Below are positions 12,627 through 27,200 of a stretch of DNA of 64,000 bases, one piece after another (the stretch's first letter is position 1; every line of letters begins with the position of its first letter). A program made the translations under genes and the position numbers. The notes under the pieces were generated by a model. It saw only the letters and a program-made list of their open reading frames with translations. It was not told where the DNA came from and did no database searches. Where the stretch lies: positions 620,001-684,000 of the forward strand of contig NW_026731872.1 in NCBI RefSeq assembly GCF_028476545.1, read 5' to 3'. This DNA is from Physella acuta (taxonomy: Eukaryota > Mollusca > Gastropoda > Physidae).

Positions 12627-15600
12627 AACACAGCATACGAACATAGGATACTCATTTCTGGCCTGATCGGGTTTTGAAAAAAAATGTCTGTTTTTTTTTT
12701 AAGGTACTTAAAAGGGACCACAAAGCACCAAAGTTGGGATGGTCTCAACTTCTTTTCTTAAAGCCTTATTATTATTTGTAGATTACAGGATAGTACAGAA
12801 TAGTAGTTCTACCAATCAGTTTCTTCCAGCATCTCTTCGGGGGGGGGGGGGGGGGAGCTACCAAAACAAAAACCGTACATTTTACAACGTTATATAGAAG
12901 CAAAAGTCGTCTTAATATCTAGCGGCCTCTCGCGCAATGGGCTTTTAAATTTTTTTCAAAAGAATTTTGCCGACAACAGCGTTTCTTTGATTGTAGGAGA
13001 AAGAGGACTCGGCTTTCACAATGCTTTAAAAACAAAGAGAAAAAAAATGCAACTTTTCCCTCTACTCAGTTGCCAATTTGTGGAATAATTTCCTAGTAGA
13101 CAACTTAACTATCTGCAGTGGAATAATTTCTTAGTAGAAACTTAACTATTTGAAGTGGAATAATTTCCTAGTAGACAACTTAACTATTTGCAGAGGAATA
13201 ATTTCCTAGTAGACAACTTAACTATTTGCAGTGGAATAATTTCCTAGTAGACAACTTAACTATTTGCAGTGGAATAATTTCCTAGTAGACAACTTAACTA
13301 TTTGCAGAGGAATAATTTCCTAGTAGACAACTTAACTATTTGCAGAGGAATGATTTCCTAGTAGACAACTTAACTATTTGCAGTGGAATAATTTCCTAGT
13401 AGACAACTTAACTATTTGCAGTGGAATAATTTCCTAGTAGACAACTTAACTGAGTCGTTGCAATGTTTCTCATTCATCTTATTCTGTTTCACATTTTTCA
13501 CATTTGAGCCAAACTTTGTAAACATTTCTTTGCTCTACACTTGAAATGTTATTTTATTAAAATTCTTTAGAAAAAAAAAACTTTTAGGCCCTAAAAACTA
13601 AAGGCTGATATGACATATGACACCATTAAAGTATAATTTGATTATAACTGTTTTATTTATTGTTATTATTATTGATATTGTTATTGTTATTATTGTTGTA
13701 AAATCTGTGAGGTGTTGGTAAAAGAAAACCTTGACCCCAGACATACAGTTATCCTTTAGGCTCCTGCTGTCTTGTACATTTACACTATAGATTTATCTTA
13801 TACATTCATCCTGTACATTTACACTATAGATTTATCTTATACATCCATCCTGTACATTTACACTATAGATTTATCTTATACATTCATCCTGTACATTTAC
13901 ACTATAGATTTATCTTATACATTTATCGTTTACATTTACACTATAGATTTATCTTATACATCCATCCTGTACATTTACACTATAGATTTATCTTATACAT
14001 TCATCCTGTACATTTACACTATAGATTTATCTTATACATTCATCCTGTACATTTACACTATAGATTTATCTTATACATTCATCCTGTACATTTACACTAT
14101 AGATTTATCTTATACATTCATCCTGTACATTTACACTATAGATTTATCTTATACATTCATCCTGTACATTTAAACTATAGATTTATCTTATACATTTATC
14201 GTTTACATTTACACTATAGATTTATCTTATACATTCATCCTGTACATTAACACTATAGATTTATCTTATACATTCATCCTGTACATTTACACTATAGATT
14301 TATCTTATACATTCATCCTGTACATTTACACTATAGATTTATCTTATACATTTATCGTTTACATTTACACTATAGATTTATCTTATACATTTATCGTTTA
14401 CATTTACACTATAGATTTATCTTATACATTTATCGTTTACATTTACACTATAGATTTATCTTATACATTCATCCTGTACATTAACACTATAGATTTATCT
14501 TATACATTTATCGTTTACATTTACACTATAGATTTATCTTATACATTCATCCTGTACATTTACACTATAGATTTATCTTATACATTTATCGTTTACATTT
14601 ACACTATAGATTTATCTTATACATTTATCGTTTACATTTACACTATAGATTTATCTTATACATTCATCCTGTACATTTACACTATAGATTTATCTTATAC
14701 ATTTATCGTTTACATTTACACTATAGATTTATCTTATACATTTATCGTTTACATTTACACTATAGATTTATCTTATACATTCATCCTGTACATTTACACT
14801 ATAGATTTATCTTATACATCCATCCTGTACATTTACACTATAGATTTATCTTATACATTCATCCTGTACATTTACACTATAGATTTATCTTATACATTCA
14901 TCCTGTACATTTACACTATAGATTTATCTTATACATTCATCCTGTACATTTACACTATAGATTTATCTTATACATTCATCCTGTACATTTACACTATAGA
15001 TTTATCTTATACATTCATCCTGTACATTTACACTATAGATTTATCTTATACATTTATCGTTTACATTTACACTATAGATTTATCTTATACATTTATCGTT
15101 TACATTTACACTATAGATTTATCTTATACATTCATCCTGTACATTTACACTATAGATTTATCTTATACATTCATCCTGTACATTTACACTATAGATTTAT
15201 CTTATACATTCATCCTGTACATTTACACTATAGATTTATCTTATACATTCATCCTGTACATTTACACTATAGATTTATCTTATACATTCATCCTGTACAT
15301 TTACACTATAGATTTATCTTATACATTTATCGTTTACATTTACACTATAGATTTATCTTATACATTTATCGTTTACATTTACACTATAGATTTATCTTAT
15401 ACATTCATCCTGTACATTTACACTATAGATTTATCTTATACATTCATCCTGTACATTTACACTATAGATTTATCTTATACATTCATCCTGTACATTTACA
15501 CTATAGATTTATCTTATACATTCATCCTGTACATTTACACTATAGATTTATCTTATACATTCATCCTGTACATTTACACTATAGATTTATCTTATACATT

Positions 15601-18600
15601 CATCCTGTACATTTACACTATAGATTTATCTTATACATTCATCCTGTACATTTACACTATAGATTTATCTTATACATTCATCCTGTACATTTACACTATA
15701 GATTTATCTTATACATTCATCCTGTACATTTAAACTATAGATTTATCTTATACATTTATCGTTTACATTTACACTATAGATTTATCTTATACATTCATCC
15801 TGTACATTAACACTATAGATTTATCTTATACATTCATCCTGTACATTTACACTATAGATTTATCTTATACATTTATCGTTTACATTTACACTATAGATTT
15901 ATCTTATACATTTATCGTTTACATTTACACTATAGATTTATCTTATACATTTATCGTTTACATTTACACTATAGATTTATCTTATACATTCATCCTGTAC
16001 ATTAACACTATAGATTTATCTTATACATTTATCGTTTACATTTACACTATAGATTTATCTTATACATTCATCCTGTACATTTACACTATAGATTTATCTT
16101 ATACATTTATCGTTTACATTTACACTATAGATTTATCTTATACATTTATCGTTTACATTTACACTATAGATTTATCTTATACATTCATCCTGTACATTTA
16201 CACTATAGATTTATCTTATACATTTATCGTTTACATTTACACTATAGATTTATCTTATACATTTATCGTTTACATTTACACTATAGATTTATCTTATACA
16301 TTCATCCTGTACATTTACACTATAGATTTATCTTATACATCCATCCTGTACATTTACACTATAGATTTATCTTATACATTCATCCTGTACATTTACACTA
16401 TAGATTTATCTTATACATTCATCCTGTACATTTACACTATAGATTTATCTTATACATTCATCCTGTACATTTACACTATAGATTTATCTTATACATTCAT
16501 CCTGTACATTTACACTATAGATTTATCTTATACATTCATCCTGTACATTTACACTATAGATTTATCTTATACATTTATCGTTTACATTTACACTATAGAT
16601 TTATCTTATACATTTATCGTTTACATTTACACTATAGATTTATCTTATACATTCATCCTGTACATTTACACTATAGATTTATCTTATACATTCATCCTGT
16701 ACATTTACACTATAGATTTATCTTATACATTCATCCTGTACATTTACACTATAGATTTATCTTATACATTCATCCTGTACATTTACACTATAGATTTATC
16801 TTATACATTCATCCTGTACATTTACACTATAGATTTATCTTATACATTTATCGTTTACATTTACACTATAGATTTATCTTATACATTTATCGTTTACATT
16901 TACACTATAGATTTATCTTATACATTCATCCTGTACATTTACACTATAGATTTATCTTATACATTCATCCTGTACATTTACACTATAGATTTATCTTATA
17001 CATTCATCCTGTACATTTACACTATAGATTTATCTTATACATTCATCCTGTACATTTACACTATAGATTTATCTTATACATTCATCCTGTACATTTACAC
17101 TATAGATTTATCTTATACATTCATCCTGTACATTTACACTATAGATTTATCTTATACATTCATCCTGTACATTTACACTATAGATTTATCTTATACATTC
17201 ATCCTGTACATTTACACTATAGATTTATCTTATACATTCATCCTGTACATTTACACTATAGATTTATCTTATACATTCATCCTGTACATTTACACTATAG
17301 ATTTATCTTATACATTCATCCTGTACATTTACACTATAGATTTATTTTATACATTCATCCTGTACATTTACACTATAGATTTATCTTATACATTCATCCT
17401 GTACATTTACACTATAGATTTATCTTATACATTCATCCTGTACATTTACACTATAGATTTATCTTATACATTCATCCTGTACATTTACACTATAGATTTA
17501 TCTTATACATTCATCCTATACATTTACACTATAGATTTATCTTATACATTCATCCTGTACATTTACACTATAGATTTATCTTATACATTCATCCTGTACA
17601 TTTACACTATAGATTTATCTTATACATTCATCCTGTACATTTACACTATAGATTTATCTTATACATTCATCCTATACATTTACACTATAGATTTATCTTA
17701 TACATTCATCCTGTACATTTACACTATAGATTTATCTTATACATTTATCGTTTACATTTACACTATAGATTTATCTTATACATTCATCCTGTACATTTAC
17801 ACTATAGATTTATCTTATACATTCATCCTGTACATTTACACTATAGATTTATCTTATACATTCATCCTGTACATTTACACTATAGATTTATCTTATACAT
17901 TTATCGTTTACATTTACACTATAGATTTATCTCTTACATTCATCTTATACATTTACACTATAGATTTATCTTATACATTCATCCTGTACATTTACACTAT
18001 AGATTTATCTTATACATTCATCCTATATCCAAAACCTTTCTCCTAAATACCCGACACAGTGACCCATACAAAGTGAGATGACCTTGGTCAAGCTTGTCAC
18101 TGGTACACAGTGTTTCTTTCAGACTTTTTTCTCGGAGGGGGGGGGGGGGGGGCGGACGGGACACTGTTAAAAAAGTATATATTTTCTATATATATTCCAT
18201 TTCGGTTTCTTCAGTGTGGGGTGGCGGGGGGGGGGGGGGGGGGGGGGCTGGAAGAGATGCCTGAAAGAAACTCTGCTTGTACATCCTAGCTAACTATGCT
18301 GGCCAATGACCGCAACTGGCCCACTAGACCGCGATGGCCTACTAGACCACGATGGCCCGTGACAAACGGCCCAGGTTATCGGCGGGCCGAGGTTTAACTG
18401 CCCGCTTTATGGGTGGGCGTGGCTAGGTTGTTGACAGGACCACCCACCAGTACTGACGTCACGACCCACACAGTAAAACAAGACGGGCTGCCATGTTAGA
18501 AAGTCTAACCTTACATATTTTATTTTAAATCTTTTCAAATCAAACAAGTGCCATGTTAGATCTAACCGTATATATTTTATTTTAAATCTTTTCAAATCAA

Positions 18601-21197
18601 ACAAGCGCCCAAAACATTTTATTTCAACAAATTCTAGACAACGTTTAATCCAGGAATTTCATACAAACCTGTCGCGGCGAGAAATAAAATCACTATTTAG
18701 GTCTAGACCGGTTAAACCAAATCTATATATATAATTCTCTTCTGGGAGCCGTTAGAAAACAAGCTGCAAGCGCGCCTTACAGTCCCCTCTCTTCCTCTCT
18801 ATCGCTACCACCCCCCACCCCCTCACAGGGTCTGGTGAGCTGTGGTCACGCTGTTTACATTTTACAATCATAGAGACAGGTTTGGTGACGTCAATTAGGG
18901 GCAGATAATTTAGTTTGAAACGATTTTAAACTTTGAGGAGGTAACTAAGAGGAGGCTGCTTTCACGTGGAGGGGGGGGGGGGGGTTTAGTGTTTTTAAGC
19001 AAATATTTTCAATGGCAGCATTGTTACTGTCGAATTCACAAATTATAAATTACTGAAAAGAAGAATTTAAAAAAAAAACTAAATAGCGGCGTATGATACG
19101 CAGCGGGTCGGCTCGTAAAAAAAATAGTTCAAAAACGTTTCTACAACAAGTTTTTATCTAGCAATGTACAAAAAAAGGAGAAAATAAATAATTTTCTTTA
19201 AATATATAATAATACATTAGGCCTACTATTTAAATAAGCATAAAGAAAGTGGGTGAGTTTATAATCTATTGGATACCTTTACTAATATTTGAGAAGAGAC
19301 AAACGCTGTTCTTTAAGGTTATTAATTAATAACAAAAACAAGTTAATAAAAAGTCTAGTGACAATTTAAGCGAAATTTGCTTATGTTATCCATAACAATT
19401 TTTAATTTTTTTGTGACCGAACGAAAGGATATTTTTTTGCGCTAAAAAAAAGACAACTACATTAACCTATATCAACGGAAATAGTTTTATTTTAACGAGT
19501 AGGCCTACACGCAGTAGCGTACGCAGGGGGGGAGCAGGGGGAGCAGCCGCTCCCCCTCTGGCCATTTTCAGCAAAGTGGCGCCTTTTGGAAACTTTTTAA
19601 ACTCAAAGTTTTAAACAATGATAATTGTTAAAAAATATTTTTGGTCGGCACATTTATGTAAATCACAAGATTTCTTTTCATGCAGCAATTAAGCATTATT
19701 GTACTAGTGTAGTAGTGTCTACGTTTACAACACGTATTAACAGCTGCATCAGTTTGCCATTCTAAAAATAACCATTACGATGCATTGCAATGTTTAAAAA
19801 ACCTTTACGGGTAGTACCACTTGGCAAGAGGGGTGTTAAGTTTAAGGCAACTGTATAATGTATTTGCTTACGAATAATTGAATTAGAAAATGTTATACAT
19901 AAATCTTCACACATAATTACTTTATATATACAGTTTGAATTGTATGATTAATTTAAAAAAAAAATTACAATACAGAAACAAATACAACTGATGTAGCACC
20001 TCTATTTAAATTTACTTATGAGTAAACTGCGGAGTGGTGGGGAAATTTTGACAAGGTCAACAACGTCATCACGATGAATTAGTAGTATTATGACAGTTTG
20101 GGCAATAGTGATTACGATTACAAATTATATGAAACAGTTACAACCCCCCCTCCCCCATGGACCTCTCTTTAAAAAACATATTGTCATAATACCACTGCTA
20201 CTTATTTAAATCTATTTCTGTAATATATATTTGTGTAATATATATGTATGTTTAGAACAGTCATCTAAAAACTGACGATATGTTCAATCTGAGTTGGTTA
20301 TCTCCCCCCCCCCCCCCCCCCACACCTCACCACCACAATTGTGTAGAGCGACATTAATGTCACACCTAGGTATACATTGACCTAAAGTGACCGGACAGTG
20401 GTGAATGAAGTTGAACCCCCCCCCCCCCCCCCAACCCACCCTGAACTGATCTGTTACGTACAAGTAGAAAAACGCGTAATGATGTACCATAGTATCATGC
20501 CGCCAGAAAATTAGCTTCTTAAACGTAAAACTCTGTGAATATTGTTTTTGAAATTACCAGTAAAAAGGTGTGTGATCAATACTGTGATCTAACTATGTTA
20601 AAAATGATATTTAAAGAACACAAAGAAGCAGTAGTTGATTAAAAATATATTATCTGAACTAAAAGACCTATAATTAGTTAAATGTAGGCTCTGTTATTCC
20701 GAATGTGTTCTATTATTTCGAAAAGCGTGGTTTTATACCAACTCTGATTTTAAAAACTTTCATTATGCTGTAATACTTTAGCATTTATGATGACGATCTT
20801 TTAAATTCTGATTATAGACAAAAACATTTTGTAAACACAATGGTGTTAAAAAATTTCTTTATATTCATAAGTAATTATTTATTTGCTTTGACATTTATAA
20901 TTAAATGTGTAGATATATACATATTTATATTAAGAGAGTGATTATTTCCCCTATTTCACTTGTCTTAAATAATTTCCCAGGAATTATTATGTAAGATTTT
21001 TTTTTTTACAAGAATTACAAAACAGATTGTGTTACGTTAATTGTTTTTGGTTGTAGTGTGTGTATATTTTATTTTGTTTAAATTGATACAATTTTTGTTT
21101 TGTCGGCCTACATTGTGTTTTTTCTTATTTCTTCAGAGTGCTACTTTCAATTTATTTTACATCATAGCGAAGTATTGACATACAGCTAGTAATTATA

Positions 21198-21289
<92 letters not shown>

Positions 21290-24200
21290 CACGTATATAG
21301 AACGTGTTAAAAATTCGGCGCCTTTTCTTGCTCTTTTCGCTCCCCCTACAACGAAAACCTGGATACGCCTCTGCCTACACGATGCTCAGTTTAAAAAAAA
21401 AACAAGTTAATAAAAAGTCTAGTGACAATTTAAGCGCAATTTTTAATTTTTGTGATCGAACGGAAGGATATTTTTTTGCGCTAAAAACCTAAACGATGCT
21501 CAGTTTAAATTAAAAATATCATCCTAGGCCTACACGATGCTCAGTTTAAAAATTATTAATTAATTTTTTGTGACCGAACGAAAGGATATTTTTGAAAACT
21601 TTCTTCGGCAATATTGTTCTAAATTATGGCAGTAATCGATTGGTAAATGTTTCAAGTCGCTAAGTGGTCTGGTTGCCGAGATATGGGCAAAAAACTGCAT
21701 TTTTTCGAGGTTTTTTGGAATTCCGGGAATTTTTTTGGCCCACAATCATCCTCGGAACTTGCTTAACATATTTGCTTTGGAACTAGTCCTCGATATTGCT
21801 TCGTTGAGGAGGAGATACGACTTAAAGCTGCGGACACACATCCATCCATCCATCACCAGAAATGACGAGTTAATAATCGCAATTGTCCAGTATGGAAATT
21901 GCGCTAAAAAAACTAGTTCTTTAGTTCAAGCATTGGTCGCTCAAGAAATGTTTTTGGCAGAGGCGGCGCTAGGGGGGGGGGGAGGAGTCGCGGATCGTAC
22001 CGGGTGACACACCCGACCTAACGACGCCACTGGTTTTAGAGACCAATGCCTTTTTTTTCAGAAAATCCCCCCCCCCCCCCCCCCCTATGTTTTATACTTT
22101 TTTTTTTCTTTTAGATATTTTAAAGACACGAGTTTGGAGACATTAAAACAACAGTAGTCTACCCTTTAAATTTTTTTTTTACCAGTGCCTAAGCCGACAC
22201 GCTTACACTAAAGTATTTCCCCCAAACCCCATGAGTAACTCTAGGCGATAGTTATCTGCCCCTCTGTGAGTCTGTGCTAGGATCTCGCGCTAAGTCCGTG
22301 ACTACAACTTACCCCACTGATGCAGTACAAAGTTGCTACCTATTTTATCTTGTTAGCTCCCGTTTGTTATTGAATTCAGTAATCTTCAAATTTATTTTAT
22401 TATTTCCTAAATTAGATTAAAAATAAAAGTATTTTAGCGTTGTCATTAGCAGTTAACTTAGGGGTAGTCTAAATTGGTGTAGAGTTTGTCTAAGTTAGTC
22501 TAGAGTTTGTCTAAGTTTGTCTAGCGTTTGTCTAAGTTTGTCTAGCGTTTGTCTAAGTTTGTCTAGGTTAGTCTAGAGTTTGTCTAAGTTTGTCTAGAGT
22601 TTGTCTAAGTTAGCCTAGAGTTTGTCTAAGTTAGTCTAGAGTTTGTCTAATTTTGTCTAAGTTAGTCTAGAGTTTGTCTAAGTTAGTCTAGGTTAGTCTA
22701 GAGTTTGTCTAAGTTAGTCTAGAGTTTGTCTAAGTTAGTCTAGAGTTTGTCTAAGTTTGTCTAAGTTAGTCTAGAGTTTGTCTAAGTTAGTCTAGGTTAG
22801 TCTAGAGTTTGTCTAGGTTAGTCTAGAGATTGTCTAAGTTAGTCTAGAGTTTGTCTAAGTTAGTCTAGAGTTTGTCTAAGTTAGTCTAGAGTTTGTCTAA
22901 GTTAGTCTAGAGTTTGTCTAAGTTAGTCTAGAGTTTGTCTAGGTTAGCCTAGAGTTTGTCTAAGTTAGTCTAGAGTTTGTCTAAGTTAGTCTAGAGTTTG
23001 TCTAAGTTAGTCTAGAGATTGTCTAAGTTAGTCTAGAGTTTGTCTAAGTTAGTCTTTACACCGTGACGTAAACTGTATAGTCTACAACCAACTCACTAAT
23101 ATTAGATGACAATGTTGCATGCGATCTAGGGAATAATAGATACAAATTAGAGACAGAACTATAGATACAGATAATAAAGTTACTTACTACAATCTATGGT
23201 CCATCCTGTGTTACACACACACAACACCAAATATGGTCCACACACACACCAGTACACATGGTCAACACACACATGGTCGGCCTCCTGACACCCACCACAC
23301 ACCACCACACACCACCACACGTCCTCGCACACGACACTCACCGGGTGAACACCAATCACTCAATAACACAACACACAGCCAAGGCCTGCAACTCTGTTAG
23401 GGGTATCTGTCATTCTACACACACACAGCTACTCAACACACACACACACACAAACAAATACTCAACCAGCGGGGGGGGGGGGGGCTCGGCTAGAGACTTT
23501 CAATATAGAAACACCACACTAGGAAATGATAGCCGGAGCTGGACCTCACAAACCGGCTGGCCGGAACTGGAGCCCACGCCTCACTCAGCCCATCACATCG
23601 TCCAACACGTCTGACACGCGACAATTGTTTGTTTATCCCGCCCTGATTGTTGTCACTAATTAACGCCCTTGTTGACAGTTCTTGCCCTTTGATTAATGGC
23701 GGAAAATGGAAGGACGCCTTATTAACAGTCAATTCAGCATTAAGTCATGTCGGCATTAAGTCATGTCGGCATTAAGTAATGTCGGCATTAAGTCATGTCG
23801 GCATTAACTCATGTTACCAGTTATGTAATTCCGCATTAAGTCATCTCGGCAGATTTGTAATGTCCGCATGAAGTCATGTCGGCAGATGACTGACCGATTG
23901 ACTTAGACTACAAAAATGCCATGTCAAACGACTCAAATAACGTTCTTTAATCAACCTAAGCCTAGTCCTAAAATAAGACACGTAACATTACCCCCCCCCC
24001 CCCTTCAGCCGATCACCTTCCTAACACTAAAGTAAAACCTCACATTATGCGAGGCATATCAAAGACATCTCTCAACATGTCGACCCAACCACTAATTACT
24101 TACCTAATATTTACTGGACACAACCATTAATTACTTATCTAATATTTACTGGACCCAACCACTAATTACCTACCTAATATTTACTGAACCCAACCACTAA

Positions 24201-27200
24201 TTACTTACCTAATATTTACTGGACCCAACCACTAATTACTTACCTAATATTTACTGGGCCCAACCACTAATTACTTATCTAATATTTACTGAACCCAACC
24301 ACTAATTACTTACCTAATATTTACTGGGCCCAACCACTAATTACTTATCTAATATTTACTGGACCTAACCACTAATTACTTACCTAATATTTACTGGACA
24401 CAACCACTAATTACTTACCTAATATTTACTGGACCCAACCACTAATTACTTACCTAATATTTACTGGACCCAAACACTAATTACTTATCTAATATTTACT
24501 GGACCCAACCACTAATTACTTACCTAATATTTACTGGACCCAACCACTAATTACTTATCTAATATTTACTGAACCCAACCACTAATTACTTACCTAATAT
24601 TTACCGTTTACCCTGGATGTCTAGCAACAAAAAATTAAACTTTCTCTGAATGTAAAACAACATCAGTACACTCTGTGACCAACATTTGTTTTGGACCAAA
24701 CTTTGTTTTGTGTGTTTGTTGGATTTTGTCAACAGTGTTTCTTCCAGACTTTTTTTTCCGAGGGGGCACTTGAAATTTTCGGGGGGGGGGGGGGGGGGGT
24801 GGACACTGTTAACAATATATATTTTCTATATAAATTTCATTTCGTTCGGGGGGGGGGGGGGGTAGAGTTTCTTAGGGGGGGGGGGGGGGGAGGGAAACTG
24901 GCTGTCAATATCCTAACATTTGCCACATAATTTGTTAGCTTGACACTGTCATCATCCATTGAATTTCAGCCAACTACTCACTTGAACTAAATTGTTCAAA
25001 ATTTGAGCTTTACACTACTGACTGAAATGACCACCCACTAAGATGACTACTGACTGAAATAACAAATAAAATAACGACTGACTAATATGACGAGTGACTA
25101 AAATGACGATTGACTAATATGACGATTGACTAATATGACGAGTGACTAAAATGACAAGTGACTAATATGACAATTGACTAATATGACGATTAACTAAAAT
25201 GACGAGTGACTAATATGACGAGTGACTAAAATGACGAGTGACTAAAATGACGAGTGACTAAGATGACGAGTGACTAAAATGACGAGTGACTAAACTGACG
25301 AGTGACTAATATGACGAGTGACTAAAATGACGAGTGACTAAAATGACGAGTGACTAAGATGACGAGTGATTAAAATGACGATTGACTAATATGACGAGTG
25401 ACTAAAATGACGAGTGACTAAAATGACGAGTGACTAAGATGACGAGTGACTAAAATGACGAGTGATTAAAATGACGATTGACTAATATGACGAGTGACTA
25501 AAATGTCGATTGACTAACTTTGACGAGTGACTATTGTAACGAGTGACTAATGAAGAGTGACTAAGATGACGAGTGACTAACATGCCCAGTGTCCCCTCTC
25601 TCCCCAGAGAACAGTTTCCAGCTGAGCAACGTGCCCGAGTCTTGCCGCTCCCTCACGCTGTGCCCCTGTAGCTCCGCCAGCTGTACCGCCTACTCCCGCG
25701 CCCCCTCGCCCTACACCCGGGGCTCGCTGGCCTCCCTGTCCGCTGTCCACGCCATCCAGCCGCCCAACTACCCCCTCAGCACCTCGTCCGACGCCCTGCC
25801 AGGTAGGTGCTCACGTGGCTTATGACGTCATCTCACCTGGGTGGATGGCTTGTCTTGATATGTTGATACAACTTACCTGTGTTATGTTGATACAAATTAC
25901 CTATGTTGATATGTTGATACAAGTTACCTGTGTTGATATGTTGATACAGCTACCTGTGTTGATATGTTGATACAAGTTACCTGTGTTGTTATGTTGATAC
26001 AAGTTACCTGTGTTGATATGTTGATACAAGTTACCTGTGTTGATATGTTGATACAACTTACCTGTGTTGATATGTTGATACAAGTTACCTGTGTTGATAT
26101 GTTGATACAAGTTACCTGTGTTGATATGTTGATACAGCTACCTGTGTTGATATGTTGATACAAGTTACCTGTGTTGATATGTTGATACAGCTACCTGTGT
26201 TGATATGTTGATACAGCTACCTGTGTTGATATGTTTATACAAGTTACCTGTGTTGATATGTTGATACAGCTACCTGTGTTGATATGTTGATACAGCTACC
26301 TGTGTTGATATGTTGATACAAGTTACCTGTGTTGATATGTTGATACAAGTTACCTGTGTTGATATGTTGATACAACTTCCCTGTGTTGTTATGTTTATAC
26401 AACTTACCTGTGTTGATACAAGTTACCTGTGTTGATATGTTGATACAAGTTACCTGTGTTGATATGTTGATACAACTTACCTGTGTTGATACAACTTACC
26501 TGTATTGCAGGCCCCTACTCCATCCTGAGCACCGACGGGTCGCCTAGCAACCAGCCCAAGCGGAAGAGGTCCTGGTCACGTGCCGTCTTCTCCAACCTCC
26601 AGAGGAAGGGACTGGAGAAAAGGTTCGAGGTGCAGAAGTACGTCACCAAGCCGGACCGACGGCAGCTGGCGGCCATGTTGGGCCTGACCGACGCACAGGT
26701 AGGTCACGTGACACGTCACCCCTGACTGACGGGTGTAACAAGTTGTGACGGGTGTGGCAAGTTGTGACGGATGTGACAAGTTGTGACGGGTGTGACAAGT
26801 TGTGACGGGTGTGACAAGTTGTGACGGGTGTGACAAGTTGTGACGGGTGTGACAAGTTGTGACGGGTGTGACAAGTTGTGACGGGTGTGACAAGTTGTGA
26901 CGGGTGTGACAAGTTGTGCCGATTAGATTGATGACGTGTCCCTCTTGTTTGCTCTAGGTGAAGGTGTGGTTCCAGAACCGCCGCATGAAGTGGCGACACG
27001 CCCAGCAGCAGGGGGAGAAAGACAAACAGCTGCAACAGCCGCTGGTGGAGGAACAGCCCGACACGCCGGCACGACGCGAGACCAAAATAGAAACGGGGAA
27101 ATCCCCAATCGGCGACACGTCATCACAAATAGCAGAGAGGGGAGGGGAGCGAACCCACGACCCACATGACGTCATCAGCAGCAGGAGTTACCTGCCCGAC

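Larger units (their letters stand above)
8946..25607 (+). other. HLX: HLX intron 1, 16.7 kb
   Basis: Donor GTATGT, acceptor TCTCTCCCCAG. Much of it is minisatellite, and it also holds three hAT-like elements and one Helitron-like element, listed separately. The non-repetitive islands (10130-10900, 11550-13090, 18284-18721, 21600-22455, 23055-23735) are where intronic enhancers would be sought. Confidence 0.9.
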
